Part shown: positions 32,039 to 43,426 of the stretch, piece after piece
Position numbering within the stretch: the stretch's first letter is position 1
Layout: each line of letters starts with the position of its first letter
Source: Nitrospirota bacterium
GTDB lineage: Bacteria; Nitrospirota; JACRHL01
Assembly (NCBI GenBank): GCA_029858285.1
Contig: JAOUFN010000005.1
Location: 1-64,000, forward strand
DNA length: 64,000 bases
Reading direction: 5' to 3'
Notes under the pieces: model-generated
The model's input: the letters and a program-made list of their open reading frames with translations, nothing else
Databases searched by the model: none
What the model was told of the DNA's origin: nothing
Made by a program: the position numbers and the translations under genes

Positions 32039-33189
32039 GTACCCCCATTTCCGCCGCCCATTCCACCACCAATCCGGTGCCCGCCCTGCTGGCTCTGGCC
32101 GATGGCCGCACCTTCCGGGGCAGTGCCGTTGGCGCCGTGTCTGCCACCCCGGTGGCGGGGGAGGTGGTGTTCAACACCGCCCTCAGCGGGTATCAGGAAA
32201 TTCTCACCGATCCTTCCTACAGCGGGCAGATGGTCACCATGACCTATCCCCATCAGGGCAACTACGGCGTCAATGGCGTGGATGTGGAATCGGCGCGCCC
32301 CTATCTGACCGGCTTCATCATGCGCGAGTGCGAGACCTTGCCCTCCAACTGGCGCAGCGAGCAGTCATTGCCGGACTATCTGACGCAGCACGGCATCGTC
32401 GGCATTGAGGGCATTGATACCCGCGCCCTCACTCGCCACATCCGCGATGCCGGGGCCCAGCAGGCGGTGATCGTCTCCGGGCGCGCCGCGGACGACACCG
32501 GGAAGGCGGTACAGGCGGCCCGTTCCGCCCCCTCCATCGAGGGGCGCGACCTGGTGCGGGAAGTCACCTGTGCCGCCCCCTACGCATGGAGCGAGCCGAC
32601 CCCCGGAAACACCGCTCCCAAGGCCCGTTACAAGGTGGTGGCCTACGATTTCGGCATCAAGCGCAACATCCTGCGGCTGCTGGTGGACCACGGTTGCGAG
32701 GTGACCGTGGTGCCCGCCGATACTCCCGCCGGGGAGGTGCTGGCCATGCGCCCCCACGGGGTGTTTCTGTCCAACGGTCCGGGTGATCCGGCGGCGGTGA
32801 CCTACGCCGCCGACCGCGTGGGAAGACTGTTGGGCAACGTGCCGGTGTTCGGTATCTGCCTGGGGCACCAGCTCCTGTGTCTGGCACTGGGGGCGCGCAC
32901 CTTCAAGCTGCGCTTCGGCCACCACGGCGCCAACCAGCCGGTGCAGGACCTGGCCACCGGCAGGGTGGAGATCACATCGCAGAACCACGGCTTCGCGGTG
33001 GATCCGGAGCAGCTTCCCAGGGAACTGGAAGTGACCCACGTCAATCTCAACGACCGCACGGTGGAGGGGGTCAAGCACCGCAGCCTGCCGGCTTTTTCGG
33101 TGCAATACCACCCGGAGGCGGCCCCCGGACCCCACGACTCCGCCTACCTGTTCCAGCGTTTCACCCAACTGATGGATTCCGAGAAATAA
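32035..33189 (+). CDS. carA: Carbamoyl-phosphate synthase small subunit CarA
   Basis: CarA hydrolyses glutamine and passes ammonia to CarB. The 384-residue protein has the N-terminal domain with [17 protein letters not shown] and the class I glutaminase triad: Cys in F-G-I-C-L-G-H-Q and His/Glu in [14 protein letters not shown] 32035 overlaps the pyrC stop by four bases (ATGA), showing translational coupling in the pyr operon. Confidence 0.97.
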   Translation: MSTPISAAHSTTNPVPALLALADGRTFRGSAVGAVSATPVAGEVVFNTALSGYQEILTDPSYSGQMVTMTYPHQGNYGVNGVDVESARPYLTGFIMRECETLPSNWRSEQSLPDYLTQHGIVGIEGIDTRALTRHIRDAGAQQAVIVSGRAADDTGKAVQAARSAPSIEGRDLVREVTCAAPYAWSEPTPGNTAPKARYKVVAYDFGIKRNILRLLVDHGCEVTVVPADTPAGEVLAMRPHGVFLSNGPGDPAAVTYAADRVGRLLGNVPVFGICLGHQLLCLALGARTFKLRFGHHGANQPVQDLATGRVEITSQNHGFAVDPEQLPRELEVTHVNLNDRTVEGVKHRSLPAFSVQYHPEAAPGPHDSAYLFQRFTQLMDSEK

Positions 33190-33198
33190 CCGACCCGT

Positions 33199-36432
<3,234 letters not shown>

Positions 36433-36618
36433 GGTGCCACGGCGGGTGTTCCTCGTTTGCGGGGAGCGTTCTGGCGTCCGCCAGTATCCGGGCAAATGGA
36501 GTTTCGGCCACGGTTCGCCAGAGAGGCGGTCGTGGCCGACGTCTTGTCCCGACGACAGCAATTGTAACGGTGGCGGCTGGTGATGACAGCCGACGCCACG
36601 ACAGCGAGAGATAAAACC

Positions 36619-37089
36619 ATGCGCGAACCCATCACTGCCGAAGGCTTCCAGAAACTCAAAGAGGAACTGGCGCGCCTCAAGACCGTAGAGCGCCCGGCCG
36701 TGATCGAAGCCATTGCCGAGGCGCGTGGCCACGGCGACCTGTCCGAGAATGCCGAGTACGACGCCGCCAAGGAAAAGCAGGGCATGATCGAGGGGCGGAT
36801 TGCCGAGATCGAGCACAAGCTCGCCATTGCCGAGATCATCGACGTGTCCACGCTTTCCGGTGACAAGGTGACGTTTGGCGCCACCGTGACCCTGCTGGAT
36901 ACCGACGCCGACAAGGAGGTCACCTACCAGATTGTGGGGGTGGACGAAGCGGATCTGAATCGCGGCCGCATCTCCGTGCGTTCCCCCATGGCCCGTGCCC
37001 TCATCGGCAAGAGCGTTGGTGAAGAGGTCACCCTGGTCGCCCCCGGGGGTACCCGCGAATTCGAAATTCAGGACGTGGCATTCCAGTAG
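36619..37089 (+). CDS. greA: Transcription elongation factor GreA
   Basis: GreA reactivates backtracked RNA polymerase by stimulating transcript cleavage. The 156-residue protein has the coiled-coil tip with [13 protein letters not shown], including the two acidic residues, and the C-terminal [19 protein letters not shown] 36619 fits the family N-terminus ([15 protein letters not shown]); an in-frame ATG at 36580 would add 13 residues. It follows carB by 186 bases, the carAB-greA order of many proteobacteria. Confidence 0.96.
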   Translation: MREPITAEGFQKLKEELARLKTVERPAVIEAIAEARGHGDLSENAEYDAAKEKQGMIEGRIAEIEHKLAIAEIIDVSTLSGDKVTFGATVTLLDTDADKEVTYQIVGVDEADLNRGRISVRSPMARALIGKSVGEEVTLVAPGGTREFEIQDVAFQ

Positions 37090-37117
37090 GGGGGTACTCC
37101 CCGGCGGTTTTTGCGGC

Positions 37118-37178
37118 GGGCACGGCCCGCAGCGGCGTATTCGCGGAAAACCCGTGGCGCAGCCGTGCCCATCGCGAA
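37118..37178. repeat. Dispersed TTCGCGAA-type element, single copy
   Basis: GGGCACGGCCCGCAGCGG, GTATTCGCGGAAAACCCGTGG and CATCGCGAA occur in the same order as in the array at 19847-20206. It lies in the gap between the convergent greA and CBS genes. Confidence 0.7.
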
Positions 37179-37259
37179 CCCACCCCTGCCTTTATCCCCT
37201 TTATCTCCATCGCCCCTTGCGGGAGAGGTCGGGCGCGGCCAGGTGCGCCGTGAGGGGGG

Positions 37260-37640
37260 CTAAAGGCGGTTTTTGTAGTAGAGCACCAGGTCGCGGATGG
37301 AGATGATGCCGACCGGTTCGCCCTTTTCCGTCACCACCAGATGGCGGATGTGGCGGGTACTCATCAGTTCGTTGGCTTCGGGGATCGATTTTTCGATATC
37401 GATGGTAATGAGCGGGGCGCTCATGATTTTTTCCACCTTGCAGGTGGCGGGGTCAATCTGCTGGGCAATCGCGCGGCGCACCATGTCGGTCTCGCTGACG
37501 ATGCCGCAAAATGCCTTGTTCCGCTCGACCAGCAGAGCGCCCACGCGTCCCTCGGTCATCCGCTCCGCAACCTGAAACAGGGTGGCGTCGGCGGGAACCG
37601 ACAGAATGTCGCGCTTCATCAACACAGCCAGCGGCATCAT
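37260..37640 (-). CDS. Two-CBS-domain protein
   Basis: The 126-residue protein consists of a CBS pair: M-K-R-D-I-L-S-V-P-A-D-A-T-L...A-L-L-V and I-M-S-A-P-L-I-T-I-D...H-L-V-V-T-E-K-G-E-P-V-G-I-I-S-I-R-D-L. Such stand-alone pairs usually bind adenine nucleotides and act as sensors; the target is unknown. ATG 37640 was chosen because GGAGG lies eight bases upstream, while the more distal TTG 37661 would place that site inside the coding region. Confidence 0.88.
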   Translation of the reverse strand: MMPLAVLMKRDILSVPADATLFQVAERMTEGRVGALLVERNKAFCGIVSETDMVRRAIAQQIDPATCKVEKIMSAPLITIDIEKSIPEANELMSTRHIRHLVVTEKGEPVGIISIRDLVLYYKNRL

Positions 37641-37751
37641 GGCAGGATCCTCCAGGCTCAAAAAAGAGGGAACCCGCCAATCCTAGCACTGGCCACGGCA
37701 TTGCGTCCAACGCTCCGGGAGCCCGGGTAATCCGGTGGGCCGGTGGGAGTC

Positions 37752-38285
37752 TCAGGGGGACAGGCGGCGCAGGGCGACGGGAATGGCCACGGCCAACCCG
37801 AAGCACAACACCAGGTTGGCGCCGAGGGCGGCGCTGCGCAGGCGGGTCATCAGGTCCATGGCGGCAGCTCCGGGCAGTGGCGGTACGGCTCCGGCGCGAA
37901 AGGAAAGCACGGCAAACACCACCCCGCAGGCGGCGGCAGCGGTCAGGGTGGTGCGGCGGCCGGGGGGGCCAAGGGCGCGGCACAGGGAGGTGATCACCAG
38001 CGACAGACCAGTGGTGATCGCCAGCGAGCCCACCAGAATGCCCCACAAGGGGGTGGTGGGCGGCGTGGCGTGGGGGGTGGCGTGGCCGAGGGCGTAGGAT
38101 AGTTCCAGCGCCTCAATGCTGTTCAGATGCGGTGAGGCCAGGGTGATGATGGCCACGGCGTACAGCAGTCCCACCGGCAGTGCGGCGGCCACGGCGGCGG
38201 CAAACAGGCTGCGGACGGGAAATTGCGGGCCGGTCGGGGTGACCGTCCCGGAGGGTGTCAACGGCACGGGACGTGGCCCCGTCAA
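37752..38285 (-). CDS. cbtA: Cobalt transporter subunit CbtA
   Basis: The 177-residue membrane protein has about five hydrophobic helices and a conserved start F-P-V-R-S-L-F-A-A-A-V. Together with cbtB it forms a cobalt uptake system recognised by its linkage to cobalamin riboswitches. It starts at a TTG that overlaps the cbtB stop by four bases (TTGA). Other residues such as L-G-H-A-T-P-H could bind metal. Confidence 0.8.
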   Translation of the reverse strand: MTGPRPVPLTPSGTVTPTGPQFPVRSLFAAAVAAALPVGLLYAVAIITLASPHLNSIEALELSYALGHATPHATPPTTPLWGILVGSLAITTGLSLVITSLCRALGPPGRRTTLTAAAACGVVFAVLSFRAGAVPPLPGAAAMDLMTRLRSAALGANLVLCFGLAVAIPVALRRLSP

Positions 38286-38470
38286 TGACAGGGGAAGCCG
38301 GCCACGTGGCGCACATCGTGCAGGGCGTCATGCACTGCCGGGTAAGGGGCGGCGCCTGCCAGCCACAGCAGGGCCAGCCCGGTGAGCAGGGGCAGGGCGA
38401 AAGGCGCCACCCGGGCGGCAATTGTCGAAAGGGCCGCGCGGCCACGGAATGGTTGAGTGAACGCGTGCAT
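38282..38470 (-). CDS. cbtB: Cobalt transporter subunit CbtB
   Basis: The 62-residue protein has one transmembrane helix and the typical C-terminal metal-binding tail H-D-A-L-H-D-V-R-H-V-A-G-F-P-C-H. It starts at ATG 38470 with an AGGAGGAG ribosome-binding site four to five bases upstream. It lies just after a cobalamin riboswitch and overlaps cbtA by four bases. Confidence 0.88.
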   Translation of the reverse strand: MHAFTQPFRGRAALSTIAARVAPFALPLLTGLALLWLAGAAPYPAVHDALHDVRHVAGFPCH

Positions 38471-38508
38471 GGGACTCCTCCTCGGGAGATCGTCGTTTTT
38501 TCCCTTGC

Positions 38509-38680
38509 GGCAGGTCTCCTGACTCGCGCCTCATGGCTCCGGTCCGGCCTTCCCAAGCCGGGTATTCCGGCTCAGTGGCGTGGGTGGACGGGAGCTCCGC
38601 GCTTACAGTGGCGGGACCGCACCGGATTTGCACCGGTTTCCCTCTTGATGGCCGGACCACCGTCCGGCGCCGCTGGGCAG
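38509..38680 (-). promoter_or_regulatory. Cobalamin riboswitch upstream of cbtBA
   Basis: Read on the minus strand, the conserved order is complete: a GGTGGTCCGGCC stem, GGGAAACCGGTGCAAATCC, GGTCCCGCCACTGT, and the terminal B12-box half AGTCAGGAGACCTGCC at 38524-38509. It ends about 30 bases before the cbtB ribosome-binding site. No T-rich terminator is present, so control of translation initiation is more likely. High cobalamin should switch off cobalt uptake. Confidence 0.93.
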
Positions 38681-38686
38681 GGGGAG

Positions 38687-38716
38687 TTTGTACCACCGGT
38701 CGGGATGCGGCGTCAA
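38687..38716 (-). promoter_or_regulatory. Promoter of the cbtBA transcript
   Basis: Minus-strand TTGACG (38716-38711) and TACAAA (38692-38687) are 18 bases apart and lie just ahead of the riboswitch. Confidence 0.5.
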
Positions 38717-38762
38717 TTGATACTTCCCCCGATCCTTCCCTGCTTGACTGCCCGGCGCGGGG

Positions 38763-39998
38763 TCAACTGCTGATGTGCTGGCCGGGGGGAGTGGGAGGAA
38801 AGTGGGTTTCCAGCCCGGTATTGCCGTGCAGCAGGGCGCGGCGCAGCAGGTCCAGCCCGCGGGTCACGCTGCGGGCGATCACCCGGGAGCGGTCTCCGCG
38901 GTGCAAAAATCCCCGGCAGAAGGTGCCGTCCGCCGTCGCTACCGCCATGAACACCAGTCCCACCGGCTTGTCCGGGGTGCCGCCTCCGGGTCCGGCGATG
39001 CCGGTGACGGCCAGGGTGATGTCCGCGTGGGAACGGCCCAGCAACCCTTCGGCCATGGCGCGGGCCACCGCTTCACTGACCGCGCCATGGGTGTCGACAA
39101 GGTGCTGCGGCACCCCAAGCGCCTCGACCTTGGCGGCGTTGGAATAACTCACCACGGTCCGTTCTACGTAATCCGAGGCCCCGGCCACGGCGGTCAGGGC
39201 GGCACAGATGGCGCCGCCGGTACAACTCTCCGCGGTGGCCACCATCCATCCCCTTTCCCGCAATAACCTCCCCACCACCCCCGCCAGAGGGGTGTCGTCC
39301 TCGCCGTACACCACGTCGCCGAGGGCGGTGCGCAACCGCCTGGCCGTGTCTTGCAGTGTTCCGGCGTCCACCGCTGTCAGGTGCAGGTCCACCGCCAGCG
39401 GGTTCGCGGTCACCCCCCACTCGACGCCGGAAAGACCTGTTAACACCCGGCCTACCTCCTGATCCAGTTGCCGTTCCATGCGCCCCACGGTACGCAGCGT
39501 CAGGGCATGGCGAACCGCGTGGGGAAAATGCGCCCGGAGGCGTCGTTCCAGTTCCGGCCACATGGTCTCCAGTTCCCACGGCACCCCCGGCAGGGCGGCC
39601 AGCACCCGCTGTGTTTCCGTCACCACCCAAAAGCCGGCGGCGCTGCCTTGCGGGTTGTGGAGTTGTTCGCCGCCTTCCGGCAGGGCGCCGGGGCGGTGCT
39701 CGGGCAGGGGGGCGGGCGTGGTCAGTGGGCGGTTCAGGGCGAGGGCCAGAGCCGGGCGGGTGAGGTCGTCCCCGGTGGGGCCAAGGCCGCCGGAGACAAT
39801 CACCACGTCTGCCCGCAGCAAGGCCTCACGGGCGGCGGTGGTGATTTCGGCGCCGCCGTCCCCCACCAGGGTGATGCGCAGGCACGGCAGCCCCATGGCG
39901 GCCAGTTTCCGGGCCAGAAAGAGACCGTTGCTGTCGGCGGTTTTGCCGGTGACGAGCTCCTCGCCGGTCAGCAGCAGTTCGGCGCGGGGGGCGTTCAT
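38763..39998 (-). CDS. cinA: CinA family protein, nicotinamide-nucleotide amidase
   Basis: A 411-residue two-domain protein. The N-terminal molybdopterin-binding-like domain has L-L-T-G-E-E-L-V-T-G-K-T-A-D-S-N and V-S-G-G-L-G-P-T-G-D-D-L-T-R. The C-terminal PncC domain has T-A-E-S-C-T-G-G and V-T-G-I-A-G-P-G-G-G-T-P-D-K-P-V-G. PncC deamidates NMN in the pyridine nucleotide cycle. It begins one base after pgpA, so the two are cotranscribed. Confidence 0.93.
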   Translation of the reverse strand: MNAPRAELLLTGEELVTGKTADSNGLFLARKLAAMGLPCLRITLVGDGGAEITTAAREALLRADVVIVSGGLGPTGDDLTRPALALALNRPLTTPAPLPEHRPGALPEGGEQLHNPQGSAAGFWVVTETQRVLAALPGVPWELETMWPELERRLRAHFPHAVRHALTLRTVGRMERQLDQEVGRVLTGLSGVEWGVTANPLAVDLHLTAVDAGTLQDTARRLRTALGDVVYGEDDTPLAGVVGRLLRERGWMVATAESCTGGAICAALTAVAGASDYVERTVVSYSNAAKVEALGVPQHLVDTHGAVSEAVARAMAEGLLGRSHADITLAVTGIAGPGGGTPDKPVGLVFMAVATADGTFCRGFLHRGDRSRVIARSVTRGLDLLRRALLHGNTGLETHFPPTPPGQHISS

Positions 39999-39999
39999 G

Positions 40000-40503
40000 T
40001 CACAGCCCGGGGATCAGCCGCAGGAGGAGGTGCAGCACTGCGCAGGCGTACAGCCCGGCCAGAAGGTCATCGCCCATCACTCCGGCGCCGCCCGCAAAGC
40101 GCCGTTCGGCCCAGCGACAGGGGAACGGTTTCCAGATGTCGAACAGGCGGAACAGAAAAAAGGCCAGCACCAGATGTTCCCAGGTGCGGGGAACCGCGAT
40201 CAGGGTGACCAGAATGCCGACCACTTCGTCGATGACGATGGATTGATGGTCCTTGCCCCCGAGCAGGCGTTCGGCCCGCCCGGCGATGAACACTCCGGCC
40301 ACCGCCACCAGTGCGGTTGCGGCCAGGTACAGGGGTAACGAAAGGGACAGCAATGGCCACGCCAGCAGCAGGGCCACGGCGCTTCCCGCCGTGCCGGGGG
40401 CCTTGGGCAGGCGACCGCTGCCGAGGCCGGTGGCCAGCAGCAGCACCATACGGTCGGTCATGGACAGGGGCTGGGCAGCGCTGTCGTGGGGGGATGTACT
40501 CAT
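40000..40503 (-). CDS. pgpA: Phosphatidylglycerophosphatase A
   Basis: The 167-residue membrane enzyme removes phosphate from phosphatidylglycerol phosphate. It has the family motifs G-L-G-S-G-R-L-P-K-A-P-G-T-A-G-S, I-V-I-D-E-V-V-G and F-R-L-F-D-I-W-K-P-F-P, plus about three membrane helices. ATG 40503 was preferred to the upstream in-frame start, which would add an unsupported segment. Paired with cinA as in many proteobacteria. Confidence 0.93.
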   Translation of the reverse strand: MSTSPHDSAAQPLSMTDRMVLLLATGLGSGRLPKAPGTAGSAVALLLAWPLLSLSLPLYLAATALVAVAGVFIAGRAERLLGGKDHQSIVIDEVVGILVTLIAVPRTWEHLVLAFFLFRLFDIWKPFPCRWAERRFAGGAGVMGDDLLAGLYACAVLHLLLRLIPGL

Positions 40504-40769
40504 GGGGGCGAAGGTAGCACGGGGCCGGGGCTGGGGCAACCGGGCTGTACACTAAAAATAAAACATGTCGCCGAAAATAGCGCAAAGGCCTCCTCGGGTC
40601 ATCGGGGTGGTTCTGCGGCTCAAGCATTTGGGGGCAATCTGCCGATAAATGTGGAAGTTTACGGCAACTTCGGGAGGTCCCCGGGGGGCACCATGGGTTC
40701 CGTGGTCCGTGACCACGGCCGGTGCCAGCGGGCCGCGAAGGGGTGACATGGGGAGACAGAGGGAGTCCT

Positions 40770-42134
40770 GTGAGCGGATCTGTTGAGCCAACCTGTTACC
40801 TGTTGCGGCATCGGCAACACCCCACCATTCATCGTCTGGCAGATTACCGCCGCATCGGCGGCTACAAGTCCATCGAACAGGTGGTGGGGCGCATCAGCCG
40901 CGAGGAATTCACCCGCTGGATGGCCACCGCGCACCTGCGCGGGCGGGGCGGCGCGGGGCAGCCGGTGGCCAAAAAATGGGGGCGGATGCTGGACATCCCC
41001 GGTCAACGCTATGTGATTGCCAACGGCGACGAATCGGAACCGGGGGCCTTCAAGGACCGCGAATTGATGGAGTGCAACCCCCACCAGTTGCTGGAAGGTG
41101 TGTTGCTGTCCGCGTGGGCGGTGGGGGCCACCCGCGCCATCATCTATGTGCGGCTGGAGTACGAACTGGCCCAGGAGCGGGTGGCGCGGGCCATCAAGGA
41201 AATCACCGACGCGGGCATTGCCGGGCCGGACATGATGGGAACCGGAGTCGAGGTGGAACTGGAGATGTTCGTCTCTGGCGGCGCCTACATCTGCGGCGAG
41301 CAGACGGCGCTGATCGAGACCATTGAGGGCAAGCTGCCCTATCCGCGCCCCAAGCCGCCCTACCCCACCATCAACGGCTTGTGGGGGCGGCCCACGGTGG
41401 TACAGAACATCGAAACCCTGTGCGCCATTCCGCTGGTGGTGGAACTGGGGCCGGAAGGGTTCAAGGCTATCGGACCGGCCACAGCCCCCGGCCCCAAGGT
41501 CTATTCCATCAGCGGCCATGTGGCGCACCCCGGCAACTATGAATTTCCCATGGGCATCACCATGCGGCAGCTTCTGGAAGCGGCGGGTGGGATACCCAAT
41601 GGCCACAAATTCAAGGCCGCTCTCACCGGCGGTGCCGCTTCAGCCTTTATCACCGCCGACCATCTGGATATCGCCCTGGATTTTGATTCCCTGGACGCCA
41701 TCGGCGGGGAGTTCGGCACCGGCACGGTAATGGTGTTTGACGACCATACCTGCATGGTGGGCGCCACTCAGAGCCTGCTGCGTTTTTTCCGCGATGAGTC
41801 GTGCGGCAAATGCACGCCGTGTCGGGAAGGTACCCAGCTCATGCACTTGTGGCTGGCCAATCTGGAGGGGGGGCGCGGGAGCATGGCCGACATCGACGCC
41901 CTGGGGCGCCTGTCGGGGCTGGTGCCCGGCACCACCTGTTGCGCCCTGGCGGACGGGGCGTGCCTGCCGGTGAGTTCCGGCCTGCGCCACTTCATGCCCG
42001 AGTTTCTCTACCATGTGGAGCACGGCTGTTGTCCCCCGGGCGAGGGCCACATCCACCTGCCCCACGACGACGTGGCGGGCACCTTCCACGAAGGCCATGT
42101 GCCAACCCTGACCGAGCTGCACCCCCGCCGCTGA
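40770..42134 (+). CDS. NuoF-like NADH-binding flavoprotein, stand-alone
   Basis: The 454-residue protein resembles the NADH/FMN-binding subunit of complex I and of NAD-linked hydrogenases: G-R-G-G-A-G-Q-P-V-A-K-K-W, N-G-D-E-S-E-P-G-A-F-K-D-R, the glycine-rich Y-I-C-G-E-Q-T-A-L-I-E and the 4Fe-4S motif E-S-C-G-K-C-T-P-C-R-E-G with the fourth cysteine in T-T-C-C-A-L-A-D-G. No nuoE or nuoG neighbour is present, so the complex it serves is unknown. GTG 40770 has GGGAG four bases upstream. Confidence 0.88.
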   Translation: MSGSVEPTCYLLRHRQHPTIHRLADYRRIGGYKSIEQVVGRISREEFTRWMATAHLRGRGGAGQPVAKKWGRMLDIPGQRYVIANGDESEPGAFKDRELMECNPHQLLEGVLLSAWAVGATRAIIYVRLEYELAQERVARAIKEITDAGIAGPDMMGTGVEVELEMFVSGGAYICGEQTALIETIEGKLPYPRPKPPYPTINGLWGRPTVVQNIETLCAIPLVVELGPEGFKAIGPATAPGPKVYSISGHVAHPGNYEFPMGITMRQLLEAAGGIPNGHKFKAALTGGAASAFITADHLDIALDFDSLDAIGGEFGTGTVMVFDDHTCMVGATQSLLRFFRDESCGKCTPCREGTQLMHLWLANLEGGRGSMADIDALGRLSGLVPGTTCCALADGACLPVSSGLRHFMPEFLYHVEHGCCPPGEGHIHLPHDDVAGTFHEGHVPTLTELHPRR

Positions 42135-42135
42135 T

Positions 42136-42170
42136 CCCCACCCGGGGGCGTTTCGGCCCCTCGGGTGGGG
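42136..42170. terminator. Strong hairpin after the nuoF-like gene, no T run
   Basis: CCCCACCCGGGGGC (42136-42149) pairs with GCCCC-T-CGGGTGGGG (42156-42170), a 14-bp stem with one bulged T. It starts one base after the stop codon and separates the gene from cobI. Without a T run it may act as a processing or pausing structure. Confidence 0.55.
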
Positions 42171-42200
42171 CAACTCCGGTATACTGGCCCCAGCGCCGGT

Positions 42201-42989
42201 ATGCCCATGTCTACCCACCCACCTCATTTGCCCGTTTCCCCATCCATCGGAACCTTGTACGGAGTCGGCCTTGGCCCCGGCGACCCGGACCTGATGACCG
42301 TGCGCGCCAGGCGCGTGGTGGAGCAGGCGCGCCTGCTGGCGGTACCGGTGAAGGCTCCCGGTAACCCCTCCTTCGCCCGCGCCATCGTACGGGAGGTGCT
42401 GACACCGGAGCAGGAAGTTCTGGAACTGACATTTCCCATGCGTTCCGATCCGGAGGTGTTGCGTCCCCACTGGGAGCGGGCTGGCCGGATTGTGGCCGAA
42501 CGCCTTCAGGCGGGGGAGGACGTGGCCTTTTTGTGCGAAGGCGATCCCTTCACCTACGGCACGTTCATCTACGTGTTCCGCGAGGTCTGCCGACTGCTGC
42601 CGGGGGCGCCGGTAGAGGTGATTCCGGGGGTTACCGCCTACCACGCCGCCGCTGCCCGCACCCTGCTGCCCCTGGCCGCCGGGGACGATCGGGTGGCGGT
42701 GCTGCCCGCCACCTACGGCATCAAGGTGGTGGGGGAGATGTTGAAACGCTTTGATACCGTGGTGCTGCTCAAGGTCAAGCCGGTGCTGGACGGCCTCATC
42801 GACCTGCTGGAGAAACGCGGGCTGGCCAAACACGCGGTGTTCGTGGAAAAAGTAGGTACCTCCGAGGAGCGCGTCGTGGGCGATATTTCGAGTTTGGCCG
42901 GGACCACGGCAGAATACCTGTCGCTGGTGCTGGTGCATAATCCCGACCGGGTGAAGGAGACGGTGATCCGCGGATGCCGCAAGAAGTAG
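42201..42989 (+). CDS. cobI: Precorrin-2 C20-methyltransferase (CobI/CbiL)
   Basis: The enzyme adds the C-20 methyl group to precorrin-2 or cobalt-factor II from SAM in cobalamin synthesis. The 262-residue protein has the uroporphyrin-III methyltransferase-type signature Y-G-V-G-L-G-P-G-D-P-D-L-M-T, the loop L-C-E-G-D-P-F-T-Y-G-T-F and P-G-V-T-A-Y-H-A-A-A. ATG 42201 is used; ATG 42207 is also in frame. Presence of cbiG in the window favours the early-cobalt route (CbiL-like). Confidence 0.9.
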   Translation: MPMSTHPPHLPVSPSIGTLYGVGLGPGDPDLMTVRARRVVEQARLLAVPVKAPGNPSFARAIVREVLTPEQEVLELTFPMRSDPEVLRPHWERAGRIVAERLQAGEDVAFLCEGDPFTYGTFIYVFREVCRLLPGAPVEVIPGVTAYHAAAARTLLPLAAGDDRVAVLPATYGIKVVGEMLKRFDTVVLLKVKPVLDGLIDLLEKRGLAKHAVFVEKVGTSEERVVGDISSLAGTTAEYLSLVLVHNPDRVKETVIRGCRKK

Positions 42990-43426
42990 GAAATCAACCC
43001 GATCCGGTGCAGCCCGGTCAGTCGCGGCACCATCCGATTCCGGACGACCCGGCGCCGCCGGATCCGGTGGTGCGGGTGGCCAAGATCGCCGTGGTGCTGA
43101 TGACCGTGCTGCTGGTGGCGGGGGTGGCAACCCTGATCGTCACCGCCAGCCGCCGCCAGATGGCCAAGGTAGCTCCATCATCCCCCTCTTCCGCGCCGTC
43201 CGTACGGGCGGGCGTCGACAGCGTTGCCGGAGCGGTGGTGACCCTGCGCCCCGGCGCGCGGGCAGTGGACGTGAGCAGTGCGCCGTCGGTGGTGGATGTT
43301 CTGGTGGAAAATCCGGACGGCACCCGCGATGTGGTACAGATTGAGCGTTCCAGTGGCCGGGTGCGGGGCGTCATTCAGTTGCGGTCCGCCACCACGACGT
43401 CCGGGTCGTCCGGAGAGGAAAAGTAA
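42974..43426 (+). CDS. Single-pass membrane protein of unknown function
   Basis: The 150-residue protein has a Pro-rich N-terminus, one transmembrane helix (about 34-57) and a periplasmic domain with V-D-V-L-V-E-N-P-D-G-T-R-D-V-V-Q-I-E-R-S-S-G-R-V. I do not recognise a named function. It overlaps the cobI end by 16 bases and its stop overlaps the rnr start by one base, so the three genes are translationally coupled. Confidence 0.72.
   Translation: MPQEVGNQPDPVQPGQSRHHPIPDDPAPPDPVVRVAKIAVVLMTVLLVAGVATLIVTASRRQMAKVAPSSPSSAPSVRAGVDSVAGAVVTLRPGARAVDVSSAPSVVDVLVENPDGTRDVVQIERSSGRVRGVIQLRSATTTSGSSGEEK

Noticed and set aside
42136-42170. Canonical Rho-independent terminator after the nuoF-like gene
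   Set aside because: The hairpin is strong but lacks the T run, so it is listed only as a hairpin with moderate confidence.
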